This document shows positions 12,201 to 20,825 of a stretch of DNA of 64,000 nt, piece after piece. The stretch covers positions 22,200,867 to 22,264,866 of the forward strand of contig CM036754.1 in assembly GCA_020796225.1 (NCBI GenBank), written 5' to 3'. This DNA comes from Arion vulgaris (Eukaryota > Mollusca > Gastropoda > Stylommatophora > Arionidae). A model generated the notes under the pieces. That model did not search any database. It was not told where the DNA came from and saw only the letters and a list, made by a program, of their open reading frames with translations. A program made the translations under genes and the position numbers. How positions within the stretch are numbered: position 1 is the stretch's first letter; every line of letters starts with the position of its first letter.

Positions 12201-12223
12201 TGCCAACTGCACGTACTTATTAG
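74..12223 (+). CDS. INSM1/nerfin-1-like zinc-finger transcription factor, two 3' exons (join 74..240, 10768..12223), partial
   Basis: Seen: exon 74-240 encodes a segment with [13 protein letters not shown] followed by an atypical C2HC finger (CQLC...AQHRC). After a 10.5-kb intron, the exon from 10768 continues with [12 protein letters not shown] and [12 protein letters not shown], then a Ser/Thr/Asn-rich linker, four C2H2 fingers and an ending [14 protein letters not shown]...VILLQMP. Known: this finger order, the C2HC first finger, the ASHRRWHKP motif and the [10 protein letters not shown] tail are hallmarks of the INSM/nerfin/egl-46 family, nuclear repressors that drive neuronal and endocrine differentiation. 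Upstream exons, including any N-terminal SNAG motif, lie outside the window. Two frame breaks are present, at the splice junction and near 10986, both next to homopolymers. Family call is strong; whether the locus is intact is uncertain. Confidence 0.9.
321..523. repeat. 29-bp tandem repeat, about 7 copies
   Basis: Nearly perfect direct copies of a 29-bp unit beginning CAGTCTCGTTACTGTCGTTA, lying 80 bp behind the INSM donor site. The following 524-800 has a few open frames but no recognisable coding or repeat content. Confidence 0.95.
800..1145 (-). mobile_element. LINE 3' fragment, RTE-like reverse transcriptase C-terminus
   Basis: On the minus strand it reads [17 protein letters not shown] and [13 protein letters not shown], the C-terminal W-GH-R motif of RTE-like non-LTR retrotransposon ORFs, then degenerates. 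Related 3' ends occur at 23345-23585, 32478-32975 and 39375-40735. Confidence 0.8.
1380..1650 (+). mobile_element. SINE family A copy
   Basis: Head with GCATGTCGTAAGAGGCGACT, body with GTGCTGGCCTACTTGTAG and GGCTCAGATC, and an (AAG)n tail AAGAAGAAG. The same elements recur at 2058, 21105, 27262, 29590, 50460 and 60727. It has a roughly 40-bp internal irregularity (repeated CATAACTG). Confidence 0.75.
1693..1991. repeat. 14-bp tandem repeat (ATGTAAGTGATGTG)n
   Basis: About 21 copies with scattered substitutions (GTCATG, GTTATG, GAAAGTG variants). It repeatedly presents a GTAAGT donor-like motif, which is a by-product of the unit and not evidence of splicing. Confidence 0.95.
2010..2262. mobile_element. 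Repeat family H, split by a SINE A insertion
   Basis: Flanks 2010-2057 and 2172-2262 together match the uninterrupted copy at 21870-22010 (AAAGCCTCTTTAAGCCGAG ... CTCCTTTCGGAGAATCC). The interruption is a SINE A copy with an 11-bp target duplication. Confidence 0.7.
2058..2171 (-). mobile_element. SINE family A, 5'-truncated, with 11-bp target duplication
   Basis: The minus-strand element ends in (GAA)n and is bounded by direct repeats CCTTTCAATCT at 2047-2057 and 2172-2182, the signature of target-primed reverse transcription. Only the 3' half of the SINE is present. Confidence 0.8.
2395..3791. repeat. 17-bp tandem repeat (GTATGAGnCACTACCTT)n, about 80 copies
   Basis: Units alternate AGTCAC, AGACAC, AGGCAC, AGGCGC and AGGAGC variants. 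Many units have one- or two-base deletions (near 2590-2700, 3300-3370, 3430-3450, 3540-3600), unusual for an array this uniform and suggestive of unpolished long-read sequence. Confidence 0.95.
3895..4072 (+). mobile_element. LINE 3' end, same family as 54109-54686
   Basis: With frame shifts it reads [31 protein letters not shown], then a (GAT)n tail at 4051-4071. The minus-strand copy at 54109-54686 has the same [11 protein letters not shown] segment and tail. Confidence 0.7.
4073..4670. other. No recognised content
   Basis: Unique-looking AT-rich sequence inside the INSM intron. Short open frames at 4266-4593 overlap each other on both strands and show no family motif. Confidence 0.5.
4671..6490 (+). 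mobile_element. Old LINE C-terminal region, interrupted at 4790/6096
   Basis: Left part reads [16 protein letters not shown] and YIDPI. After the nested element the frame resumes [37 protein letters not shown] and [19 protein letters not shown]. This is the classic post-palm part of a non-LTR reverse transcriptase. Stops and shifts show it is dead. Confidence 0.8.
4791..6095 (+). mobile_element. 5'-truncated LINE nested inside another LINE, 13-bp target duplication
   Basis: Direct repeats ATATTGATCCAAT at 4778-4790 and 6096-6108 bound the insert, which ends in (TAAG)n. Frame pieces give [50 protein letters not shown], the catalytic FADD at 5308-5319 ([12 protein letters not shown]) and a GRPRTTWRR end. 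Frames change at about 5090 and 5590, so it is not active. Confidence 0.88.
6535..6790. repeat. 58-bp tandem repeat, about 4 diverging copies
   Basis: Copies share ACATTCTACACCAGTTCTGT and TATATCA-TAA-TTCAAG blocks; the last two copies are strongly diverged. Confidence 0.8.
6969..7019. repeat. (TC)n/(TCTA)n microsatellite
   Basis: Simple pyrimidine run directly before the 5' end of the large LINE at 7022. Confidence 0.9.
7022..10373 (+). mobile_element. Near full-length RTE-like LINE, decayed ORF with endonuclease and reverse transcriptase
   Basis: 5' UTR 7022-7440. The endonuclease domain starts near 7447 ([16 protein letters not shown] start, [15 protein letters not shown] at 7517-7561) and continues 7655-8170 ([28 protein letters not shown]). 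A linker (8226-8780) precedes the reverse transcriptase: [58 protein letters not shown] and FADD at 9586-9597. The C-terminus has [20 protein letters not shown] and [11 protein letters not shown], stop near 10355, and a (GAT)n tail. In-frame stops (8051, 9350, 9495) and frame shifts mean it cannot make the protein. The palm motifs match RTE-type elements by recollection of the family. Confidence 0.9.
7145..7245 (+). promoter_or_regulatory. LINE 5' UTR module shared with SINE A and SINE B heads
   Basis: CGCCCGTGTGTTGCCGGGG, then CGCAAGGGAAGCAAAGAA, CAACACTGCG, CCTACAAGGCACGTCGTAAG and AGGTGACTAGGAGGG. The SINE A copies at 50460 and 29590 and the SINE B copies match in the same order. A GAGTGGTTACC stretch in SINE B resembles the A box of type II tRNAs. 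A promoter role is inferred. Confidence 0.6.
10380..10595 (+). mobile_element. SINE family D copy, 5'-truncated, with internal duplication
   Basis: The segment CTCAGGTCA...GTAAAGGTGG occurs twice (10380-10436 and 10437-10493), followed by CACATCACCCATCGTGTTCC and CCTCGAAGTATGAAAACACG as in the copies at 14190, 57438 and 59171. It ends 170 bp before the INSM terminal exon. Confidence 0.75.
10768..12223 (+). CDS. INSM-like terminal exon with fingers 2-6, one internal frameshift
   Basis: Acceptor ttttcag ends at 10767. Frame 1 is open 10768-11007 (finger 2, YRCPDC to RRWH). Frame 2 is open from 10988 to the stop at 12221-12223 and carries fingers 3-6: ECSFC-KHITFQH, CGEC-KHETTAH, CSRC-KHERSAH and CKYC-RHINKYH. 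The switch falls in the run AAAA at 10985-10989; dropping one A joins both frames seamlessly. The central linker of about 150 residues is rich in Ser, Thr and Asn and probably disordered, as in other family members. Confidence 0.88.
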
Positions 12224-12377
12224 GGCGTGAACTCAGCATGTGACAATGATAAATAGCGATAAGACTTCTTCTTCTCTTCTACCATTTACTTCTAATGTGT
12301 TGGAAGATGGGAGTAGTAATCTTGTTTGTGCTTGTTCTAATGCACTATGTAAGCTGTTATTCAGTTTCTTTTTTTAT
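12224..12377. promoter_or_regulatory. INSM-like 3' UTR region
   Basis: Sequence directly after the stop codon; no AATAAA seen before the SINE C copy begins, so the poly(A) site is unresolved. Confidence 0.35.
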
Positions 12378-12600
12378 TTTTGATCCAGAAGAACTTGAGC
12401 TTTCAGCTCTTCATCTCGATGCCATGAACATCGTAACTCTCCGGTTTGGTACACGAACGCTGTAAATCTGGTGAACCTGTGGCTTTTCTGCCAATCCGCG
12501 GAATTGAACCACATTTAATAGAGTTTAGGGGACTTGAAAGAGGCTTGTCACTCGTCGTTCAACGTGCTACGAAGACGATGGATAGGCGGGAATTCAGTTT
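12378..12600 (-). mobile_element. SINE family C copy, degenerate
   Basis: The minus strand has the tRNA-like head (GTAGCACGTTGAACGACG, B-box-like GGTTCAATTCCGCGG), body CAGATTTACAGCGTTCG and CTTCTGGATC end. It is more diverged than the other family C copies. Confidence 0.75.
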
Positions 12601-12900
12601 CTCAAGGATGTTCTATGATGCCGTAGCTCCATCTTTTGCGTAGTCTTGCTCTGGACCCGTTATTCTTTTTCAGTGTGGTTCTCTAGGGTAGATGATACCA
12701 GGGCATTCTTGTCAGGGTGTCCAAACCATTTATTTTGTTGTTCTTTTAAGACTATCAGCGATAAGACTAAACACCATTAATATGATAAAATGGTTCCACT
12801 ATTTGTTTCTAATGCTGGTAAACTTTATAAATAGAAAACAACGGATCATGCCAGTATACGTTTAGGCGAAATATGTTAGATGAACTCAATTGAACATGTC

Positions 12901-12990
12901 GGAGTTCACGCAGTGCCGGATTAGCACTATAGCAGAAGTAGCAAATGCTACAGACCCCGCGTTTCCGGAGGTCCGGCGAATAGAGCAGAA
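12901..12990. mobile_element. Possible hAT-type terminal fragment
   Basis: CAGTGCCGGATTAGC followed by GGAGGTCCGGCG resembles the subterminal pattern of hAT elements. No partner end found. The rest of 12601-13156 shows nothing recognisable. Confidence 0.25.
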
Positions 12991-13160
12991 AATGTTTAGC
13001 TTGTAAAAGTATCAAACAAGTTTTAGATGACATCTCAACATTATGGAACGGAATTCTAGAACGCTTGCAAGTGGAGAACGTTCTTTTTAGACATTAAAGC
13101 GTATCAAAAGTGAGTTAAGGAACATGATGGGACAAGATCATCTAAATAACCTCACATTAA

Positions 13161-13297
13161 CCCTTTCACTCTCATTATTTTTTTATTACCTCTGAACGAA
13201 TTTTGTTTACAATATATACTAAATTAGCCTGCATACTGGCTTTGCGTAACCTTCACAATAAGATGATCCAGTATATCATCTCAGAATTGTGAAAGGG
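13161..13297. mobile_element. piggyBac-type MITE, 137 bp
   Basis: Terminal inverted repeats CCCTTTCAC / GTGAAAGGG flanked on both sides by TTAA (13157-13160 and 13298-13301), the diagnostic piggyBac target. No coding capacity. Confidence 0.8.
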
Positions 13298-13301
13298 TTA
13301 A

Positions 13302-14185
13302 TGAATATTGAATGTAATTTACTAAGAGAAATTGATTTGTCTAGTGCTATCTCTAAATTTGCTCACATTAAATGGAAAAAAAGTTTGTTTATAAAAGTTG
13401 TGATTTATTTTATTAGCATACAAAACCTAAGACCTCTTAGTAACATTTGCTACAGACCTTGCGCTGGCTTAATTCAGCACTGAGTTCACGTTACTAATAT
13501 AGCTGAAAACTGACATTTATAACATCTTTAATGATGGGTTTCTATTCATATTTCTGATAAAACAAAGGTATCAAGTAAATAAGGCGTATTAAGAACAACA
13601 GGGAAAGCATAGGCGAACCACAAATCTTTATTTCTTACAGCTATGTCCTATAATTTCATTTGCTTTATTGCATCAATGTTGGATTTCGTTAGTTATTCTT
13701 CCATTTGCTGAAAAAATGCTCCCTGTTTATGTACAGTTTTTGACTTGTTTTATTTGATGTTTATCGATGAAGATATTCTTTGCAGCACATCTGTAGAAAT
13801 ATGCATTCTTTTGGGCAATAATTCCCCAGGTTATTTGAGGAATAGATTAGAGTTAACTTAAATCTATTAAAAATGATTTTGTTATAAAAAACTTCAATGA
13901 AAAAATTAAACTAATGTTCAAAATATATTTCCATCACAATATTCCAATATAATGTTAGCTGAGTGTTAAAACTAACATAAATATTATTGATATGTTTCAG
14001 TTCTTTGTTTTATTGGAGACGGAAAGTAATAAGAGGGAGAGAGAAGGGAGAGAGAAGAGAGAGAGAGAGAGAGATAGTCAATGGTCCATGTGAAACATCA
14101 GTATGTATTCGCCATGACATCTATTGAGTTAGAAGGAGTTCGTATGGATCTGCCATGATCTTTTATTTTACCTTTCACCTGCAGG
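13302..14185. other. No recognised content apart from a (GA)n microsatellite
   Basis: AT-rich unique sequence; (GA)n at 14034-14073. Confidence 0.5.
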
Positions 14186-14189
14186 TGAC

Positions 14190-14490
14190 ACGCAGTAATG
14201 TAGTGTTGAGGAAACTCGCTTCTTAGCGGCGTGATCTCAGTTCAATTCCACAGTGGGCGTGAAATATTTGTATCCGACCGAAGCGACTCTCAAGTCGACC
14301 CAGTCTCAATTGAGTACCGGGAATAGCACTGTGAAGTAAACACGGAAAGGATGATGATGAACATCACCATATGACCACATCACCCATATGACCACATCAT
14401 CCATCATGTGCTGATTTTTTTTTTAAAAAGTCGAGTCTAACACCGTATTCCTCAATTTACCTCAAGGTATGAAAAAGGGTTCCTTCACTT
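14190..14490 (+). mobile_element. SINE family D copy
   Basis: tRNA-like head GTAGTGTTGAGGAAACTCGC and B box CAGTTCAATTCCACAGTGG, then GTCGACCCAGTCTCAATTGA, GTACCGGGAATAGCACTG, a small ATGACCACATCAC duplication, an A/T run, and CTCAAGGTATGAAAAAGGGT. Confidence 0.8.
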
Positions 14491-15054
14491 CCATCAATTT
14501 TTCTATCAATTTTATTCGCCTTTTTCAATGACTTTAGCGTAATCATGGGGCCTAATATGACACATATGACAGTTTGTGTGGGAAGGCTTACTTTCCTTAT
14601 CATTACTGTTCCTCAACATTCAGACGAGGATTACTCCGACCTCAGAGATGCCATGAATTCTAAAAATTATATTATATTCATCAATATGTAACTTAATACC
14701 ACTATAACATATATTCTTGTTTGCTTGTTGATATTTGTACATTACACAACTGCTGCTGTTTCTTATCTTTGACCAATTGGGCCTTATCTAAACTCATGCA
14801 GCATTTCTTCTCTTGTTTCAAGATACCACATTCCATTGAATCAGTTCCAGGTGAATGAAGAAGTCAAATGCATTCCTTCTAAATGTTCTTCAGCTATAGT
14901 TGTTCGCTGAAGCAAGTTCGATTAACATTAACTTGATCGGATACTTTATGTATATTGTATTATTGTTTTACTCATTTACTTCAACAATATGTTCTATGTG
15001 CTACTGCTATATTGATTATGTGTACACTGTTGTTTTATTTTTTTTTATATTAAT
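14491..15054. other. No recognised content
   Basis: AT-rich unique sequence between two SINEs; no open frame with family features. Confidence 0.5.
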
Positions 15055-15065
15055 ATACTTTTCAA

Positions 15066-15323
15066 TATTTCCAATTTGAGCGTCTGTAGCTTAAGTGGTA
15101 GTGAGCTTGATCACAACCAAGCGTACCTGGCTCAAACTCCATGGCGTGCAAGTTTGGAAGCAAATTAGTACTTTGATTTTTTACGAACGATAAAAATAGG
15201 CCTTGCCGTTCAGAAAGCAATGGCAAACTACTGAACGTGTAAGTGGTGCCTAGAAAATCGACGACTCGTTTACTGTTGTTGATGGCTAAGTCCTGTAAAG
15301 GATATGCCACGATTTTCATTTCA
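15066..15323 (+). mobile_element. SINE family E copy with 11-bp target duplication
   Basis: tRNA-like head GTCTGTAGCTTAAGTGGTAG and GGCTCAAACTCC, body GTTCAGAAAGCAATGGCAAA, end CCTGTAAAGGATATGCCACG. Direct repeats ATACTTTTCAA at 15055-15065 and 15324-15334. Confidence 0.85.
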
Positions 15324-15384
15324 ATACTTTTCAAATGTTATAACTGTTACAATTATCCAATTTTGATATAAATTAAATAGTTTT

Positions 15385-15770
15385 TCAACCTTCTGAGATT
15401 CACGTGGATCTACTGTCCTGGTCATGCGAGTGCTCGCAACAACGAGAGAGCGGCGGACATGCTTGCATTGAAAGCATTAATTGTTTGTGAGCTTAGGATG
15501 TATAATAGGACAGCCCTTCGGTCTCTTGGCGACCTACTGTTGGATGAGGACACTAAAATAGACGTTAAATCAATATAGTTTTTTTTTATGGAGTTTGAAA
15601 CTGTACGTTGTACAAGTAGAACTGGTTGATTGAAGGGCAGAGAGAGAAGTGTGTTTAACCAGCGAGCCACATGAACCATCACTAAGCACACCCTTCGAAA
15701 TCTGTTGGGGGAGACTAAACACATATGGGTCTGCCTGGAGTGCTGTGACGTCATCTCAGTAACCAATAAC
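15385..15770 (+). mobile_element. LINE RNase H / C-terminal fragment
   Basis: Reads IYCPGHASARNNERAADMLA, the end of a retroelement RNase H domain (normally PGHxGxxGNExAD), then RERSVFNQRA and WVCLECCD-like text after shifts. Related text on the minus strand at 58590-58716. Confidence 0.65.
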
Positions 15771-15939
15771 GAATTTTAATTAACTGCTTTGGGTACTAGG
15801 AATTCAACGTGTATTAGATATTTAGATTATCAATTGATAGTGTAATGATTTTGTAGCTATATAGACTGTAATGTTTCCTGTTTGGACAGATTCCAACGGA
15901 CTCAGTTATATATATATTTGGTTCACTGAGTTAAGAAAA

Positions 15940-16218
15940 TAATAATAATAACAATAATTCCTCTCGTACCGTTATACGTTACATAGGGCCTACAAGTAAT
16001 TTTAATTTATCCACACGGCTCTATCCTGGACAACTCGCTCAATCTCCTCCATGGAACTTATTTCTTGCCTCTCTAAGCACAGTTTGTTTCATGGTCTCAT
16101 TAGGTCGTCCTCTCTTTATTGAATACTTTGCATCCCACTTCAATGCGTGCTTTGATATTCTTTGTTCATTTCTTCTCAAGGTGTGTCCAATATATTTCTA
16201 TCTTCTCCTTCTTATAAC
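15940..16218 (-). mobile_element. LINE 3' end, same family as 18750-19045 and 40925-42528
   Basis: The minus strand contains the segments for ISKQALKWDAK, SSMEEIERV and the terminal CGTATAACGGTACGAGAGG followed by (ATT)n. Diverged with frame breaks. Confidence 0.75.
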
Positions 16219-16339
16219 AGTTGTTACTAGTGGTCAATCGGTTAATTAAGGAAATGATGATAGTTGATTGACACTTTACCAACACTTGTAAAGACTACAT
16301 ACTGTTACGTATAATATAATGATTTACATTGCTGCAGTA

Positions 16340-16645
16340 TTATGTTTAAACGAATTAAAAGTCTAGATCATCCCTGCCAGCGGCACTACAGTCATCCAAG
16401 TGCAAGAATTTAAATACTTAGGAAGTTTATTCACATAATATGGAAGATTAGACGGAAAGATAAAGGCTACAGTGTAAAAAAAGCAAATGCTGTAGTAACC
16501 TACCAGCTAGCCTCATTGTTGAGGCATATAAAACATCTCATTAACAGCTAAACAACAGATGATCAACGGCATTTTCATTCCTACTCTGTGTTACCAAAGC
16601 CAAACATTGGCAATCAGCAAGTTTACAGTGTGACGACAAAAGAAG
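16340..16645 (+). mobile_element. LINE 3' fragment, same family as 55118-55693
   Basis: Shares [38 protein letters not shown] and the 3' end GTGTGACGACAAAAGAAGAA with the copy at 55118. An internal deletion joins IFIPTLCYQ to the 3' tail. Confidence 0.75.
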
Positions 16646-16660
16646 AAGAAAGGTTTAAGG

Positions 16661-16914
16661 GTCAAGAGTTCTTCTTCTTTCTTTGCGTTCGTTCTTTACG
16701 ACCAATGTTAATCACTCTTTGTGATATGTTTGATCTTTGCCAAGAACGTGTATACGTTGCACATTGGTTTGGTAGGCCCCTAAACGCATAAACTTCTACA
16801 CGCTTAGGACATGTGCATCCGATTTGATCTAAACCTCCTTAGTCGCCTCTTACGACATGCGTGGCAGGTAACAGTGACTCTATTCTTTACACCCCAAATT
16901 TGGGCCCCGGGGTC
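16661..16914 (-). mobile_element. SINE family B copy with short target duplication
   Basis: Minus strand: head CCCCGGGGCCCAAATTTGG, GCATGTCGTAAGAGGCGACT, body ACCAAACCAATGTGCAACGT and AACGAACGCAAAGAAAG tail. Direct repeat GGGTCAAGA at about 16651-16660 and 16911-16919. Confidence 0.8.
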
Positions 16915-16935
16915 AAGAATTTAATTCGTTATAAT

Positions 16936-17441
16936 TTGTTTCTCTCACAGTCAACTTGAATTATTTCTCTCACAGTCAACTTGAATTATTTCTCTCACAG
17001 TCAACTTGAATTATTTCTCTCACAGTCAACTTGAATTATTTCTCTCACAGTCAACTTGAATTATTTCTCTCACAGTCAACTTGAATTATTTCTCTCACAG
17101 TCAACTTGAATTATTTCTCTCACAGTCAACTTGAATTATTTCTCTCACAGTCAACTTGAATTATTTCTCTCACAGTCAACTTGAATTATTTCTCTCACAG
17201 TCAACTTGAATTATTTCTCTCACAGTCAACTTGAATTGTTTCTCTCACAGTCAACTTGAATTGTTTCTCTCACAGTCAACTTGAATTGTTTCTCTCACAG
17301 TCAACTTGAATTATTTCTCTCACAGTCAACTTGAATTATTTCTCTCACAGTCAACTTGAATTATTTCTCTCACAGTCAACTTGAATTATTTCTCTCACAG
17401 TCAACTTGAATTGTTTCTCTCACAGTCAACTTGAATTATTT
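16936..17441. repeat. 25-bp tandem repeat, about 20 copies, very homogeneous
   Basis: Unit TTGAATTATTTCTCTCACAG plus TCAAC; the only variation is TTATTT/TTGTTT in a few units. No indels, in contrast to the arrays at 2395 and 62216. Confidence 0.97.
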
Positions 17442-17444
17442 CAG

Positions 17445-17625
17445 TTGACAGTGGTCTCCCTATATGACTAGGTCGCTCGCCGCGTTAAAGCAAGAGTATT
17501 ACAAAAAGTGTCAACTCAGTAGCTCCAGCAGAAAACCTAGTCATCTCTGGGGAAAAAATGCACAAGTGAACGGAACAAAACTGTCGAGTTTCGAACTCAC
17601 AACCTTCTGAAAGCATGGGGAACTT
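17445..17625 (-). mobile_element. SINE family F copy, diverged
   Basis: Contains GACTAGGTCGCTCGCCGC, GTAGCTCCAGCAGAAAACCT and the reverse B box TTTCGAACTCACAACCTTCT, in the order seen in the better copy at 28848-29080. Confidence 0.6.
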
Positions 17626-17627
17626 GA

Positions 17628-17820
17628 TTATATCGTTATAGGAGATCCCTATGTATTATGTGTTTTGTGGCAGTTTTCATGGTTTTAACTTCTTATTGGA
17701 ATGTTAAACATGCTTGATAGTTAATTATTTCGTTATAGGAGATCCCTATGTATTATGTGTTTTGTGGCAGTTTTCATGGTTTTAACTTCTTATTGGAATG
17801 TTAAACATGCTTGATAGTTT
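17628..17820. repeat. Direct duplication, two copies of about 95 bp
   Basis: CGTTATAGGAGATCCCTATG through AACATGCTTGATAGTT occurs twice in tandem, almost without change. Confidence 0.9.
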
Positions 17821-17823
17821 ATA

Positions 17824-18079
17824 CAGGGTGTTCAAGATAATAGTAGCCTGTGAATGGAGTCAATCTGGCATATATGTATGAAAATGAGAAGGTTCAGTTA
17901 TGACGTAGTATAGGTCAAGGTTATGTGACGGTATGTAATTGTAGTGCGGGAAGGGGCGATGAACAAATGTGACGTAAAACGAGCTAGTCAGAACTGGTTT
18001 AAATAGTACATAAACATAACGCGATAGATTATCTGGTAACTTTCGATTTGTCAATGGGGCTGCTTTAATCTTGAACACC

Positions 18080-18082
<3 letters not shown>
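17824..18082. mobile_element. Mariner-type MITE, 259 bp
   Basis: Inverted termini CAGGGTGTTCAAGAT / ATCTTGAACACCCTG flanked by TA on both sides, typical of Tc1/mariner elements. No transposase frame. A (TA)n run follows at 18083-18112. Confidence 0.75.
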
Positions 18083-18114
<32 letters not shown>

Positions 18115-18745
18115 ACAGTTTATATATCGTGACAGAGTAATGACTCAACTAGGCGGAACACGCTCTTATATTAAACCGCGTATCAACAAGGTCTGATCCA
18201 CCGTTGCAAAGGGTGAGACCAATCTGAAAATCAGGAACCAACGTATAGTAAGGAAACCCGACTTTAAGTTTGTGAAAGTATAATTTTACCAGTCCTGCTG
18301 CAATTATAGAAATGATAGGACAGAACAATAAGGGATGAAGTGAGATTGTGTACCTTCCACCATTCATGTCAGTGCTGAATCATACAAATATTCTAACCAG
18401 AAAGAATACCTAGTAACAAGTCAAGCAAGGAAACCAAGCAGAACAATGATCAGCATCTTGAAGTATAAGATAGGAAAATGGCTTGACTATGATATGCCAA
18501 TGAATATAGCTTGTCAAGAGAAAACAGCACTCAGGTGGACAAAAGAAAAGGGAAGAAAGAAAGGAAAACAAAGCACAACGCAAAAACAAGTGATGTAAGA
18601 AGAAATGTCTGCAAAATCTCTAACGGGGAATACTGTAATGATGAACATTTCAAGAGACAATAGAACAGTTAAAGCTTTTACTGCCGTTTCATGTGTCTTC
18701 AGCCCCGACAACGATTAGAATTTAGATTATATACTTGTATAGATA
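18115..18745. other. No recognised content
   Basis: Overlapping short frames on the minus strand (18149-18367, 18514-18711) have no motifs; treated as unique non-coding sequence. Confidence 0.5.
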
Positions 18746-18749
18746 TATA

Positions 18750-19045
18750 TAATAATAATAATTCCTCTCGTACCGTTATACGTTACATAGGGTCTGCAAG
18801 TAATTTCTCCACACCGCTCTATCCTGGGCAACTCGCTCAATCTCCTCCATGGAACTGAGACCGATATGTCCTGCCTCTCTCAGCAAAGTTCGTTTCCGGG
18901 TCTTCTTAGGTCGACCTCTCTTTCTTGAACCCTTTGCATCCCACTTCAATGCCTGCTTTGATATTCGTTGATCATTTCTCCTCAAGGTGTGCCCAACATA
19001 TCTCCATCTTCTCTTTCTTATAACAGTTGTCACTAGTGGTTGTCC
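18750..19045 (-). mobile_element. LINE 3' end with intact C-terminal frame
   Basis: Minus-strand frame 19033-18776 reads RKRRWRYVGHTLRRNDQRI, KRGRPKKTRKRTLLREA and SSMEEIERVAQDRAVWR to a natural stop, then the 3' UTR and (ATT)n tail. Least decayed 3' end of this family in the window. Confidence 0.85.
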
Positions 19046-19114
19046 AGACCACTACATATATATATATACATTTTCAGACGTTAGGGTATAAAATCACTAC
19101 ACGTTTCTAGTCCT

Positions 19115-19239
19115 TAGTGTGAACATGTTAGGAAGGCCAATTCCTTTCTTCACGTGTGAAACGTCGAGCGTGGGATTGACTCCACAGCCCCCTTGTGTTC
19201 GAGTCGATAAACCAACGCTTGTGCATTACGCTACCCACC

Positions 19240-19242
<3 letters not shown>
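19115..19242 (-). mobile_element. tRNA-like SINE fragment, family not named
   Basis: The minus strand shows GGGTGGGTAGCGTAATGCAC and a B-box-like GGAGTCAATCCCACG. It is followed on the plus strand by (TA)n at 19241-19290. Confidence 0.4.
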
Positions 19243-19291
<49 letters not shown>

Positions 19292-19402
19292 CAGTATTAT
19301 TCAAATACGATATTAATATATGCATTTTACAGTTAATACACTCCAGACATTGTACTGGAAAGTATCACCTTCTCTCTTGTAGTTGATTTTGATATTTGTT
19401 AC

Positions 19403-19489
19403 CAGTGGCGGCTCGTCAACCAAAAACCATGATTTATCCGGAACAAAATGTCTGGCCCCACCAACATAAATGATCATGAGCCGCCACTG
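19403..19489 (+). mobile_element. hAT MITE, internally deleted copy (87 bp)
   Basis: Termini CAGTGGCGGCTCGT / ATGAGCCGCCACTG; 8-bp target duplication TTTGTTAC at 19395-19402 and 19490-19497. Confidence 0.88.
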
Positions 19490-19497
19490 TTTGTTAC

Positions 19498-20424
19498 AAT
19501 ATGTTCATATCTTGTTTACTAATACAAAAAAAAACCTACATGCAACTGTACCCCTGTGCTTGAACTAAAAATGACAGCATGACATTCATAAATGCTAGAT
19601 TTTATATTTTTTCCAATTTACATGTGTTTGTTTATCAATACATATATGCATATCGTGCTTTTTAAAAAAAAAAGAAATGTCTATACATTTTTAAATAGTT
19701 AATAAAAAAAAAAGTTTGTTGAAACTGTACCATTTCAAGTATTTTTTTGTATTCCCGCTATGAACTTCATGTTTTGTCATGGTATCTCATAAGGCACCTA
19801 TGACTGATTTTTGCATTGATCTTGCTTTCCAAAATACTAGTGTCCCTTACCATTCAGGCGAGCCATACTTCGACTGCAGGTGTACTTGCAATTTAGATCC
19901 TCAAGTAAAGGATCAGGGTTTTCTGCAGTCTACTCAAGTAAAGAAAAGACATAAATAAAAATTAGAAAGGAAAGATCATACGGTGGTCATACAGCAGCCT
20001 GTTAAAATGTGCCTCTGGGCAAAGAACATAATCTTCTGGATATCCATTGTAATCAATATTCGATGTTTAGACGGTACAAAATTATGATGATGATGACAGT
20101 GGTGATAAATATGATGATGATAATGAGTTAGAGATAATGATAATGACGACCGTATCGTACCTACCATTAAAGAATAAAATAATTTATAAAGACTTTTAGC
20201 TGCAACCCCTAACTCGTTGAAATTATAAATGCAATCTTCTTTCATCTCCCTTTGCGACTTAAGACATCACAAATTTCTTCCAACCAGATTTATCTTGAGC
20301 AAGTCAGCTAGGTTCATTCGAGGTCATTCTCATACTTCTCTTTTATAAAAAAAAAGGTCTTTCCCTACCTATCTTATCGCACGGATTCCATTTCAGAGCC
20401 GCATTTGAGTGTATGGCCTTCTGT
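19498..20424. other. No recognised content
   Basis: AT-rich sequence with several A and T runs and ATG/GAT-rich stretches (20080-20150). No gene or repeat family identified. Confidence 0.5.
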
Positions 20425-20825
20425 ATATCGTTCAAAGTGTCTAAAGTCGAAGGATTTACTTATTTGTACTGGGATTTATACCATATGGCTCAGTCTTTCT
20501 CAGTCCGGATTTCTTATTTGTACCAGGATTTATACCATATGGCTCGTCTCTCCTCAGCAGGATTTACTTATTTCCACTGGTATTTACACCATATGGCTCG
20601 GTCTCTCTCCGTACAGTAGAAGGATTTACTTATTTCCACTGGTATTTACACCATATGGCTCGGTCTCTCTTCGCAGAAATTGTATACCATTTGCCGAGAG
20701 TATTGCACAAAACAAGAACTCCGCAATTCCGGCAACAAACCTACGGATCTCTCAAAAATGCACTAAATGGCGCGGTTCGGATTCGAACCCACGAGCTTCG
20801 GAACCCAAGGTAATTTAGCCATTTA
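20425..20825 (-). mobile_element. SINE family F copy with internal tandem duplication
   Basis: About 65-bp segments containing TTATACCATATGGCTC / TTACACCATATGGCTCGGTC repeat four times, then GCACAAAACAAGAACTCCGC and the reverse B box GGATTCGAACCCACGAGCTT. Other family F copies have this segment once. Confidence 0.75.

Noticed and set aside
12446..12643. 65-codon frame after the INSM gene as a small gene
   Set aside because: It lies within an inverted, degenerate SINE C copy.
16936..17441. CRISPR-like regular array of 25-bp units
   Set aside because: No spacers; a simple head-to-tail minisatellite.
19128..19386. Frames with alternating Tyr-Ile
   Set aside because: Translation of the (TA)n run.
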